64,000 bases of DNA, taken from NCBI GenBank assembly GCA_963575745.1, contig CAUYUJ010001333.1, positions 1 to 64,000 of the forward strand, read 5' to 3'. The stretch's first letter is position 1. Each line of letters starts with the position of its first letter. This stretch comes from Prorocentrum cordatum. Taxonomy: Eukaryota > Sar > Dinophyceae > Prorocentrales > Prorocentraceae. Of the stretch, positions 42,331 through 52,252 are shown piece after piece. The position numbers were made by a program, and so were the translations under genes. Below the pieces are notes generated by a model that ran no database searches, was not told where the DNA came from, and saw only the letters and a program-made list of their open reading frames with translations.

Positions 42331-44177
42331 CTCCAGGGAACCAGGAGGGGGGAAGGGAGGGGCAAGGAAGAGGGGCCTGGGAAATCCTGGGCCCAGGCAC
42401 CACGTCGATCGGGAACTTCGAGCCCGGGGCAGCCAAACCTGGGTAGCCTAGACCAGGCCGAACAACATTGGCAGGCTTGGAAAGAGCCACCTGCAGGGAG
42501 TCGTACCAATGTCTTTCACCCGGCAAAATTCGTTGCAACGCGTGGCGCACGGCAGCCCTCAGGCCCCCACGGCCAGAGGCACGTGCGTCACGAGAAGAGC
42601 AGAGAGAACGACGGAGGTGAGGCCGACAGGCCGAGAGATTAAAATTGGACTTGCTAGATAGCAGACCGGTAGAAACATTCTGCGGTCCATGGGAGCAACG
42701 CAGACGGTGAGATTCATGCGGCGGCACAGCCCCCCCGCGGCCCCTCGGCGGCGTGGGGGGGGGGGGGACCTGTGACAACAGGCGCTCGGCACGGGCTCGA
42801 GCGTCGCCACGGTCAGGTGAAGCAGCTGCAGCAGCTCTCTCGCCAGGAGCCTCGGACGACGATGCGGTGGCTGCAGCTCCTGGGGCAGCTGAGCAGCCTT
42901 CAGCGGCCGCGGCAGGATCACCGCCGCCACCTCCTGCAGCAGCCCCTTCTGCGCCATCTCCGTCCTGGCGTCGCCTCTTCGACGAGAGTCGCTCCAGCAT
43001 CTTCTTCTGCTCAGCCTGGAAAGCTCGGGTCCTTTCCAGCGCATCGCCGAACAACTTGCGGACCGCATCTTGAAGGGGCTGCTTGAGCTCCTTGGCTCGG
43101 CGGTTGGCCTCCTCCAAGTCTTCCCCTGCAATTTCGAAGTCGCCCTGGGGGGCAAGCAGCGAGTCGATCGAAATCGGGATCTCCTCAGCCTTGCCCTGAA
43201 TGATGGCCGCAATGTCCAAACACGCCGCAGGCGGAGGAGCCGACACAGGTGGCGGATCAACCTCCTCATGCAGCTGCTGCACGAGCCTGGTGTGAGCCTC
43301 CTCCGCCAGCTTGAGCTCCTCCGTGAGAGTCTTGATGCGGCCACGCTGCAGTGACAACTCCTCCTCCATATTCTCATACACGTTGCAAGCCTTGTCCGTG
43401 CGCTCCCGTAGCTGGCGCAGCTCGTGGAACGCTTTGATGACCCCGGCCTGCATGGGGACAGCGGGGGCTGAAGCAACACGCCGCTTCTGATCAAGGGCGA
43501 GCTGATGCCGACGTGTCCCCGCCTTATCTCCGCATTTTGACAGAAGATCCACAAGCTTCTCCAACTCTGGGATGGGTGTCCCCATGGTCCACCTGGGGCG
43601 ACGACCAGACACTGCCACTGCCTGCTCCTCCAGCACCTCCGACTCCACCGTGGCTAGGGGCGAACTGAGGTCCAGCACGCAAGGGAAGAGCGGGCCAGTC
43701 ATTGCCAGCTCCACTGTCGCCTCTCGCGTACCAGCTGCCTCCCCAGGAAAAGGAGTGCTTGCCAGAGCCGAATGAAGCGTGACGAGCAATCTTGCAATGT
43801 ATGCAGAACCACCACGAAAGCTTGTTGCGCTTGCAGCTGCAGCCACCACAGGTCCACATCTTGCCGTTGGCAGAAGGGGTGGCCCAGCCTGCACCGTCCG
43901 CGCCACCAGAAGCGGCCCCTGAACGAGTCCAAGGAGCCACAGCACTGGGAGCAGGCGCCATGGCTGCGGCAGCAAAGGAATCTTGATACCTTGTTTTAAC
44001 CTCCGACTGGAGGCTCTCAAGCCAGCACACTGATGGTAACAGCACGAGGTGAAACTGGCACAGCCGAAGCTTGAGCCAGAAGGGCTTGAGCCTTGTGCGT
44101 CCTCGGGGGCGACCATTAGACCTGGGCCCGCACGGAAACGGAACGAGCGGACCAGGAACTTGCCCGAGGGGGCTCAC
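42331..44177 (-). pseudogene. LINE B: ORF1-like region, zinc finger plus coiled coil
   Basis: Frame 44177-43524 includes KMWTCGGCSCKRNKLSWWFC followed by IHC, a C-x2-C-x11-C-x2-C finger resembling a RanBP2-type or zinc-ribbon fold. Frame 44116-42041 (691 codons) then carries a heptad-rich segment (NVYENMEEELSLQRGRIKTL, EELKLAEEAHTRLVQQLHEE; about 43390-43270), a second helix, and Ala/Gly/Pro-rich linker with SSKRRRQDGDG. Zinc finger followed by coiled coil fits an RNA-binding LINE ORF1. A frameshift near 43700 separates the two halves. A TCC tract begins upstream at 44399. Confidence 0.65.
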
Positions 44178-44398
44178 GGCACCATTCGCTATTGGGAGCC
44201 TTGGTGGTAAGAGCGTGTTACGTCACCGCTCGCTTTCGGGAGCCTTGCTGGTAAGCGTGTGTTACGTCGCCGCTCTCTGTTGGAAGCCTTGCTGGGAAGA
44301 GCTTGTTGCGTCACCGCTCTCTGTTCAGTCCTCGTGCCCAGAGATGCTTACGTTGCCGCTGGCTCTTGGGAGCCTTGGTGGTACGAGCTTGTTGGTCC
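44178..44398. repeat. Short direct repeats upstream of LINE B
   Basis: GGGAGCCTTGCTGGTAAG- and TTACGTCACCGCTC-like words recur four times (about 44195, 44240, 44285, 44350), roughly 50-bp period. Confidence 0.65.
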
Positions 44399-44996
44399 TC
44401 TTGCTCCTCCTCCTCCTCCTCCTCCTCCTCCTCCCTCGTCCTCGTACTTTCCCTCCACCTTTTTGTTTCTCCTCCTCTTTCTTCTCCTCTTCCTCCTCCT
44501 CCTCCTCCTCCTCTTCCTCCTCCTCCTCATCATCCACATCCTCATCCTCATCCTCTTCCTCCTCCGCCTGTTCCTCCTCCTCCTCCTCCTCCTCCTCCTC
44601 CTTTTCCTCCTCCTCCTTTTCCTCCTCCTCCTCCTCCTCTTCCTCCTCCTCCTCCTCCACCTCCTCTCCCTCCTCCTCCTCCTCCTCCTCCTCCTCCTCT
44701 CCTCCTCCTCCTCCTCCTCTCCTTCTTCCTCCTGCCCCCTCCTCCTCCTCCTCCTTCTCCTCCCCCTCCTCCTCCCTCCTCCTCCTCCTCCTCCCTTTCC
44801 TCCTCCTCTCTCCTCCTCCTCCTCCTCCCCTCCTCCTCCTCCTCCCTCTCCCCTCCTCCTCTCCTCCGTCCTCCTCCTCCTCCTCCTTCGCTTCCTCTCC
44901 GTCTTCCTCCTCCCCCTCCTCCTTGTCTCCTCCTCCTCCTCCTCCTCCTCCTCTTCCTCCTCCTCCTCCTCCTCCTCCTCCTCCTCCTCCTCCTGG
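44399..44996. repeat. 600-bp TCC microsatellite
   Basis: TCC with TTCC, TCATCC and CCCC interruptions. Directly joins a module M copy at 44997. Confidence 0.97.
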
Positions 44997-45500
44997 GGCC
45001 CGCTGGGGAGCCTCTCGGGGCCCTCTTGGGGCTCTCTTGGGGCCGTCTGGGTGCTCTCTTGGGCTGGGACGATCTTTGGGGCCTCTTGGGTCGTCTTGGG
45101 CCCCTCTCTGGGCCCTCTGGGACCGTTTTGGGTCCTTTCGGAGCGCCTCTGGGGCCGTCTTGGGACGATCTTTGGGACCTCTTGGGCCGTCTGGGGCCCT
45201 TCTGGGACTGAAAAGGGGAGAACCAGAAAAACCTGCAAAAACAACGGGACAACATATGGTTTTGGCCTCATGAGGCCCTCTTGGGGGCCCTCTTGAGGGC
45301 CTCTGGAGCCGTCTCGAGACTCTCTTGGACCGTCTGGAGGACATCTGAAGCTCTCTTGGGGCCGCCTTGGGGCCCTCTGAAGCTGTCTTGGGACCCACTT
45401 GGGCCGTCTTGGGGCCATCTGGCCGGTTCACCCGGGAAAAAAACCAAAAACATGCCATGGGAGCCGCCTGGGAGCCGCTTCACTAGAAAACAACAAAGGA
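44997..45500 (+). repeat. Module M copy, forward, partial
   Basis: TTGGGGCCGTCTGGG minisatellite with a different insert at 45210-45275 (GGAGAACCAGAAAAACCTGC, ACATATGGTTTTGGCC) and a terminal insert at 45428-45500. Confidence 0.7.
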
Positions 45501-45610
45501 AAACAGGCCATTAGACCATTGTCCCCGGTCCTGCCCTCTCCCTGGACCCCATCCCTATTAGGGCTTTGCCCCAACCGCAACGTCTCTCGCTCGTACCTCG
45601 CTCTTTCCGT

Positions 45611-46325
45611 CACCTGCTTGGCATAGGGACGGATGGCGCGGGTTCCTTCTGTAAGGGCGCGAGATCGCCGGCTGGTGTCTTGAGCTTTGCTGGTGTTAAG
45701 GTTTTGGTACGACACACAACAAATCTAACAAAAAAAAACTGGCAAACGTCAATGAATATTGCATGTCCGTGCCTTCCTGGAGGTCATTCGGCGGCTCTTT
45801 TGGGCCTCTCCCAGGCCGTTCCGGGACCCTCTTGGGCCGTCGCCGTCTTGGCGGGCTTGGGGCCGTCTTGGGGCCCTCTGGGGGCGCTCTTGGGGACCTC
45901 CTGTGGCCTCCAGTAGTCCTCTTGGGGCTCTCTGGGGAACCTTGCGGGGCCCTCTGGGACCCGTCTCGGGCCGTCTTGGAGCCTCTTCGGCCGTAGTGGA
46001 GCCCTCTTGGGCCATTTTGGAGCGCTCTTTGGGGCCTCTCAGGCCGTCCTGGGGCGGTCTTGAGAGCCTCTTGGGCCGTCTTGGACATCGTGAAGGCCAA
46101 AGAAGCGAACATGCAAAACATGTACGTTTTCCGATGGGAATGGGACGATGTTCTGCCTCTTGGGAAGCCTCCTGCGGCGTTTCGGGGGCCTCTTGGGCTG
46201 TCTTGAAGCCATCTTGGGCCCTCTTGAAGCGCTCTTGGGCCGTCTTCGGGCCCTCTTGGACCTCTCCGACGCCGTCTTGGGCGCTTTTGGGGCTGTCTGG
46301 GGCCGTCTTGGGGGCCGACCATTAG
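45611..46325 (+). repeat. Module M copy, forward
   Basis: Head 45611-45775 (TTGCTGGTGTTAAGG, ACGACACACAACAAATCTAA), minisatellite, core 46085-46150 (GGCCAAAGAAGCGAACATGC, CATGTACGTTTTCC), minisatellite to 46325. Confidence 0.8.
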
Positions 46326-46499
46326 ATCTGGGCCTCGTGAGGCCAATCCTCTCGCACTCCCATTGGGTCTCCCGTAGCCACCCACCTCACCCCTCCATCC
46401 TGTTTTTTTTCTCCCGACTACATTGTAAAGCGATTCGCGACGCTACGCGCGCTTTCCGTCATCCGCCGCCCCCATGTGGTCTTACCACAGGGCTGCCCG

Positions 46500-47244
46500 G
46501 CGTGCTAAACGTCTGAGGCTTTTAGGTTATTTAAGGCCCCCCCGTGGAGGTTCGGCTCACTGCGCAGGCCACCCGCAGAAGGCTTGCCTGCAAGTGGTTG
46601 GCAAGCGCTTTTCCGTTCCCTATGGGTCCAAGATGGCCCCTGTGACTGCCAAGATGGCCCCCAGGTTCGCCCACGATGGTCCCAAATGGCATCCAAGACG
46701 GCCCAAGAGGGTCCAGAATGCCTCCGAGTCCGCCCAAGAAGCCACCAAGACGGCCCAAGATGGCTCCAAGATGGCCCGAGACGGCCCAAGAGGCCCCCGA
46801 GAGGACTCCAGGACGGCCCAAGGGGCCTCCAGAAGGGTTATCCAGGAAGGCCCGAGGAGACAAATCTGTGTTTTCCTTTGACGTTTGAAGGGCATTTGCT
46901 TCTTCTCGGCTTTCCGACGGCCCGAGACGGCCCAACAGACCCCAAAGATCGCCCCAGGATCGCCCAAGAGGCCTCCAAGACGGTCCCATGACGGCCCCAG
47001 GGCCTCCCGAGAGGGCCCCGCGAGGGCCGCCGCGGCGGCCTTGAAGCACCCCCAGAGGGCCCGAAGTCGGTTCGGAGAGGACCCCTAAGACGCCTTCCGA
47101 CGGCGTCTTGGGGGTCAGGAGCCCCATAAGGCCCCCAAGAGGCCCCATATGGCCCCCCAGTCCCAAGAAGCCCCATAAGGCCCCCAAGAGGCCGAGGCCT
47201 CCAAGAGGGTCGCAGCTCCCAGGAGGCCCCTAGAATGCCCCAAG
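46500..47244 (-). repeat. Module M copy, reverse
   Basis: CCAAGATGGCCCAAGACGG minisatellite around an insert at 46855-46925 (TCTGTGTTTTCCTTTGACG, GGCTTTCCGACGGCC). ORFs of 100-200 codons (Gly/Pro/Ser repeats) are compositional. Confidence 0.75.
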
Positions 47245-47629
47245 TGGCTCACAAGAGGCCTTCTCCTTCTCCTTCTCCTCCTTGCTCATCCCTCTCCTCA
47301 TCCTCCTCTTCCTTCCCCCACGTGGTCCCGGAAGGGCTTCCACAACGGCTGGGGGAACACACTGTCCAATAGCTTGGCCAAACGTTGCCCCAACGTTTGG
47401 CCACATATGCGTATCCTGGAAGGCAGGGGGCGGCGGCTTTGCAATCAGTTTTTGCTGCGGCACAGAATTGCGGCTTCATCCTCATCCCCTCTTCCTCCTC
47501 CTGCTCCCTCTCTTCCTTCTCCTCCCCCCCCTTCGCCTAGTCCTCCTTGTCGCCGCCCTCCTGTCATACCTCCTTATCTTCCTCATCCCTTCATCCTCCC
47601 CGTCCTGGCGGCGCGCACAAGGGGATATG
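47245..47629. other. No gene seen
   Basis: Pyrimidine-rich sequence (47480-47600) and unique sequence. Confidence 0.5.
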
Positions 47630-47755
47630 GGTGGGGGAAGGCTTCTTGGAAGGAGGCTGCTTCTTAGAAGGCGCGGGCCTTGGCGCCGGCCCTACATCTA
47701 CAGACAAGGCCCGCGCCTTCTAAGAAGCAGGGATGCATCGAAGAAGCCTTCCCCC
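47630..47755. repeat. Foldback hairpin
   Basis: GGGGGAAGGCTTCTT and CTTCTTAGAAGGCGCGGGCC on the left pair with GGCCCGCGCCTTCTAAGAAG and AAGAAGCCTTCCCCCC on the right, with a ~20-nt loop. Confidence 0.85.
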
Positions 47756-47835
47756 CTCCCCCTACCCCCTCTGCGCGGGGCGACCCTTCAGTATCTGCAT
47801 GAGGGCATCGATGCTATCTCCATCCCCACCCAGAG

Positions 47836-47866
<31 letters not shown>

Positions 47867-47869
47867 GAC
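47836..47869 (-). rRNA. 18S rRNA 3'-end fragment
   Basis: The minus strand reads ACAAGGTTTCCGTAGGTGAA then CCTGCGGAAGG, the nearly universal 3' end of eukaryotic 18S rRNA (31 nt match). Only this tail is present. A second part, GTAACAAGGTTTCCGT, appears on the minus strand at 48075-48060 on the other side of R10, so the rDNA piece was split by that insertion. It is a fragment, not a functional gene. Confidence 0.85.
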
Positions 47870-48059
47870 GGCAAGTTCGCGTCGTGTCGACCCCAGCGTT
47901 GTTTCCTGACACCGCGGGGATCGTTCAAACTCGAACGATCGTCCCTTTCAAAAATGCCAGATCGTTCAAGGATGGGCCGTCTCTGGGCCACAGGTTGCGT
48001 TCAACCTCACACGCACGCGCTGGGGTCGCCGCCAGTCGACACGATGCGAATCTGCCAGA
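47870..48059. mobile_element. R10 copy 1, inserted in 18S rDNA sequence
   Basis: Inverted ends AAGTTCGCGTCGTGTCGACC and GTCGACACGATGCGAATCTG, with an internal GATCGTTCAAACTCGAACGATC hairpin. Flanked by ACGGAAACCTTGTGAC (47854-47869) and ACGGAAACCTTGTTAC (48060-48075), a 16-bp duplication with one difference. Confidence 0.85.
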
Positions 48060-48076
48060 CGGAAACCTTGTTACTT

Positions 48077-48253
48077 GTTCCTCCTCCTCTTCCTCCTCCT
48101 CCTCCTCCACCCTCCTCCTCCTCCTCCTCCTCCTCCTCCTTCCTCCTCCCCCTCCTCCTCCCCCTCCTCCTCCTCCCTCCTCCTCCTGCCTCCTCCTCCT
48201 CCTCCTCCTCCTCCTCCTCCTCCTCCTCCTCCTCCTCCTCCTCCTCCTCCTCC
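48077..48253. repeat. TCC microsatellite beside the rDNA fragment
   Basis: TCC tract starting one base after the second rDNA piece; on the minus strand GGA runs into GTAACAAGG. Confidence 0.95.
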
Positions 48254-48522
48254 ATCTTCTCTGAGAGCGCCCACCCCGTGCCGTGATGAATCCGCCGGCC
48301 CCCCTGTGGGGCCACCAGGCTGTAGGCCGAAGGTTCGCAGCTTCATCCACCAGTTGCAGCTTCCAGCTTCCACTGTTGCAGTTCTGCTTCTTGCTGCTTG
48401 CTGTTCCTTGTTGACTTCTTGCTGCTTACTGTTCCCTGTTGATGGACCGCGCGAGGGGGGGAGGCCCAAAACGGGCATTTCTACCACGGAGAGAAAGCGT
48501 ATTGTCTGAATTGCTGGGGTGG
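48254..48522. other. No gene seen; CTTGCTGCTT words
   Basis: CTTGCTGCTTGCTGTTCC and CTTGCTGCTTACTGTTCC lie about 40 bp apart (48390-48440). Confidence 0.5.
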
Positions 48523-50030
48523 GTAAAATTTGGCACCCCTCAGGCAGATCGGCGGGGTCAGGGTCCAAACCGCACAAGGGATTTGCCACAATTCTGAAAT
48601 TCGGTGGCACCCCTCACGCAGATCGGCGGGGTCAGGGTCCAAAAACACATTAGGGATTTGCCACATTTCTGAAATTCGGTGGCACCCCTCACGCAGATCG
48701 CCGGGGTCAGGGTCAAAAAAAACACAAGGGATTGGCCACACTTCTGGCTTTCGGTGGCACCCCTCACGCAGATCGGCTGGGTCAGGGTCCAAACCGCACA
48801 AGGGATTTGCCACAATTCTGAAATTCGGTGGCACCCCTCACGCAGATCGCCGGGGTCAGGGTCCAAAAAAACACAAGGGATTTGCAACATTTCTGATATT
48901 CGCTGGCACCCCTCACGCAGATCGGCGGGGTCAGGGTGCAAAAACACAAAGGGATTTGCAACATTTCTGACATTCGGTGGCACCCCTCACGCAGATCGGC
49001 GGGGTCAGGGTCCAAAAACACAAGGGATTTGCAACGTTTCTGAAATTCAGTGACACCCCTCCCGCAGATCGGCGGGGTCAGGGTGAACAAAAATGGGATT
49101 TGCTGCATTTCTTAAATTTGGTGGCACCCCTCACGCAGATCGGCGGGGTCAGGGTCAAAAAAAACACAAGGGATTGGCCACATTTTTGAAATTCGGTGGC
49201 ACCCCTCACGCAGATCGCCGGGGTCAGGGTCTAAAAACACAATGGATTTGCCACATTTCTGACATTCGGTGACCGTGGCACCCCTCACGCAGATCGGCAG
49301 GGTCAGGGTGAAAACAACAAGATTTGCTACATTTCTAACATTCGGTGGCACCCCTCACGCAGAACGGCGGGGTCAGGGTCAAGAACACATACGGGATTTG
49401 CTACATTTCTGAAATCCGGTGGCACCCCTCACGCAGATCGGCGGGGTCAGTTTCCAAAAACACAATGGATTTGCCACATTTCTGACATCACGCAGATCGG
49501 CGGGGTCAGGGTCCAAAAACACAAGGGATTTGCCACATTTCTGGCATTCAATGGCACTCCTCACGCAGATCGGCTGGGTCAGGGTCCAAACCGCACAAGG
49601 GATTTGCCACAATTCTGAAATTCGGTGGCACCCCTCACGCAGATCGCCGGGGTCAGGGTCCAAAAAACACACAAGGGATTTGCAACATTTCTGACATTCC
49701 GTGGCCCCCCTCACGCAGATCGGCGGGGTCAGGGTCCAAAAACACAAGGGATTTGCCACATTTCTGAAATTTGGTGGCGCCCCTCACGCAGATCGGCGGG
49801 GTCAGGGTCAAACAAAAACACAGGATTTGCCACATTTCTGGCATTCGGTGGCACCCCTCACGCAGATCGGCGGGGTCAGGGTGCAAAAACACATGGGATT
49901 TGCCACAGTTCTGAAATCCGGTGGCACCCCTCACGCAGATCGGTAGGGTCAGGGTCCAAAAAAAGAAGGGATTTGCCACATTTCTGGCACCCCTCACGCA
50001 GATCCGTAGGGTCAGGGTGTCAAAACACAT
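48523..50030 (+). repeat. ~75-bp satellite array, about 21 units
   Basis: Each unit has GGTGGCACCCCTCACGCAGA, TCGGCGGGGTCAGGGT, an A-rich spacer of variable length and GGGATTTGCCACATTTCTGA. Period 70-80 bp, varying mostly in the A run. Truncated units occur near 49490 and 49990. ORFs (APLTQIGGVRVQ repeats) change frame with the spacer and are incidental. Confidence 0.95.
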
Positions 50031-50033
50031 ACT

Positions 50034-50219
50034 GCAGGTTCGTGTCGTGTCGACCCCGGCGTTGGTTCCCGACATCGCGCTGGATCGTTCAACCTTGAAC
50101 GATCGGCCGTCTCCGCAACGTCCGATCGTTCAACATCGACCGATTCTGGGCCGCCGTCGGCGTTCAAAGTTGAACGTCGGCGGCGGGGTCGCCGCCGGTC
50201 GACACGACGCGAACCTACC
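50034..50219. mobile_element. R10 copy 2
   Basis: CAGGTTCGTGTCGTGTCGAC and GTCGACACGACGCGAACCTA ends; internal GATCGTTCAACCTTGAACGATC. Abuts the right end of the 75-bp satellite, in the same orientation as copy 1. Confidence 0.85.
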
Positions 50220-50349
50220 GTAGGGGAACTGCCACATGTGCCAAATTCGGCGGCACCCGTGACGCAGCTCCAGGGTCGAAAAACAAGCAGGTCCCGACAC
50301 TGATTAGCTTTAGCGGTTGCATCTCCCGTTATCCGAGACAAGGGGCCGG

Positions 50350-50760
50350 CGGCATGGGGCGAAGCCCTTACGGACAGCAGCTCTGACCACCACTGGCGCC
50401 CCGAAGCTGCCCAGAGCCGGAGCGTGGGCAGCGGCGGAGAGGGAGGCCCAGGGCACGGCTCGCTCACCAAGGGCTCCCAGCTTCGCGCTTCGCGCTCCGC
50501 GAAGCGCGAAGCGCGAATAACTTCGCGCTCTCGCGCCGCCCCCCCAAAGGGAGAAAAGGAGGACGAGGAGGAGGGGGAGGAGGAACGAGGACCGCGAAGC
50601 GCGAAGCGCGAATAACTTCGCGCCCTCGAGGGAGCCCTTGCTTACGGACAGCAGCTCTGACCACCACTGGCGCCCCGAAGCTGCCCAGAGCCGGAGCGTG
50701 GGCAGCGGCGGAGAGGGAGGCCCAGGGGCACGGCTCGCTCACCCGGGGCACGAGCCAAGG
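50350..50760. repeat. ~105-bp direct duplication with GCGAAGCGCGAA blocks
   Basis: GACAGCAGCTCTGACCACCA through CACGGCTCGCTCACC occurs at 50369-50467 and 50646-50744. Between them, GCTTCGCGCTTCGCGCTCCG and CGCGAAGCGCGAATAACTTC form a palindromic block, half-repeated at 50595. A third block lies at 56820-56880. Confidence 0.8.
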
Positions 50761-51092
50761 CTTCCGAGACTACAGACTGACAGCTTGCTCGAGCACCTCG
50801 AGCGCGCTTCTAGAAGCGGTGCATAGCACTTGGGGGGGCTCGAACGTCCCCTCGGAGTCCAGAACGGAGGAATCCCTGGATCCAGATACGCCCAAGTTCC
50901 ACGACATCGGTGGGCTACGATCGGACACCAGGCAGGAACGACAGGCCAAGGGCAGGGAGGAGGACGAAGTCACGAGCATCCCCCCCGGCACCCGTTCAGA
51001 CACACGCGCGGGTGGCGCCGAGGACGGCACGGTGGGCTGGGCTCGGAAACGGTCGGGGGTCTGCGCTGGGATAGTAGAAGACGAGAAAAACC
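50761..51092. other. No gene seen
   Basis: Unique sequence; ORFs on both strands lack motifs. Confidence 0.5.
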
Positions 51093-51262
51093 ACATCAAC
51101 ATCAACTCTTGGCGATGCGCGGGGACTTCCTCAATCTGCGCTGGACCCCTCCCTGGCGCGTGGAGCGCGCCAGGGGCGGCGCCGGAGGCGCCGCATGGGG
51201 GACCACAGCGCAGGCCCAAAAAATCCGCGCGGAGCGCTGAAGGTTTATGTTTATAGCATTGT
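51093..51262. repeat. R3 copy 6: GGCGCGCC hairpin
   Basis: ATCAACATCAACTCTTGGCG / GAAGGTTTATGTTTAT outer arms partly decayed; core GGCGCGTGGAGCGCGCC intact. Confidence 0.8.
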
Positions 51263-51671
51263 TTCGGCTTCGAGATAGGCCCCGAGAAAATTCCGCTCAA
51301 AATCAATCCCTGGAGCTCTGCTGGGGTCGAAACTGACCAATTCTTCGAGCCGCATCCGACCGCGGCGACGAAGGTCCTTTCTCTCCCCTTCTCTGCTGGT
51401 CCGAATCATTGAGCAGGGACCGACCGCATCGGCATTCATATAGAACTACCACGAAAAGTCCTTAGAGCCCGAAAGTGTTCGAATAAGAAAAATCGTGTTC
51501 TTGTAACATAAACCCGATGTGTTGAAACAAAACGGTCTCTTCCAGAAATGCTCTAAGAACATTTAGTGCAGACCACAAGGGGGGGTCTCAGACATTCTTT
51601 GGTGGGCCTATGGGCGAGCCAGGACGCGTCACTACTGCTTGAAGCCAATGCTGGGCCACCTCAGACCCCCA
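51263..51671. other. No gene seen
   Basis: AT-richer unique sequence. Confidence 0.5.
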
Positions 51672-52046
51672 GCCAAATCCAGGCCCAGAAGCATGCGGTA
51701 AGAATGCAGGGCCCTCGGAGGGCCATGCCGACACTTTGCGAGCGGGGCGCGGCCAGGGAAAGCGGTCGAGGATGGGCCGGAGGGGAAGGATGCAAGGGCA
51801 ACCCTGGGACTATGTCGGGCCTGTCCCCCTACAGGAGGGGGATTGTCGACGACAAATAACAAATACCCCAAACATACCCCAAAAAGGTATCAAAAAAGTA
51901 TTCGAAAAATAGTCCCCATACTATTTTTGGAGCATTTTGGGAGCATTTTTGGGGTATTTCTAATTCGTCGAAGTCCCCCTGTAGGGGGACAGGCCCGACT
52001 TAACCCTGGGAAGGAAACTCATCCTTACTATGCGGATTGACTGCAA
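51672..52046. mobile_element. R13 copy 2, interrupted by R1
   Basis: GCGGTAAGAATGCAGGGCCC at left and ATCCTTACTATGCGGATTGA at right match R13 copy 1, with an R1 element inside (51811-52003). Confidence 0.7.
51811..52003. mobile_element. R1 copy 7, nested in R13
   Basis: TATGTCGGGCCTGTCCCCCT and GGGGGACAGGCCCGACTTAA ends. AACCCTGGGA occurs on both sides (51800-51809, 52002-52011). The order shows R13 is older than this insertion. Confidence 0.95.
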
Positions 52047-52085
52047 CCCCCCCCGTGGGAGTGGAGGGCCGGGCCCGCCAGGAGG

Positions 52086-52252
52086 GAAGGGGCCCCAGGA
52101 CACACAAAAAGAAATACAAACACATAAAAATCTTCCCCCTAATAGTTTCCCATATATTTTCCGGGCTTCCGTCTTCCCCCCCACTTCCCGTACTTTCCCA
52201 TATCTTCTGGGGAATCGACGGTTGATTGTGTCTGTGTGTTTTTTCCCTCCGG
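52086..52252 (+). mobile_element. R2 copy 7
   Basis: GAAGGGGCCCCAGGACACAC start; TGTGTCTGTGTGTTTTTTCC plus CTCCGG end, so the terminal AG is lost in this copy. Confidence 0.8.

Noticed and set aside
46368-46390. CCGTAGCCACC near 46372 resembling a leader start
   Set aside because: Only the first nine bases match; the TTTTGGCTCAAG half is absent.
48530-49759. ORFs with APLTQIGGVRVQ or DPDPADLREGCHR repeats
   Set aside because: The satellite unit is not a multiple of three and frames change with the A-run length.
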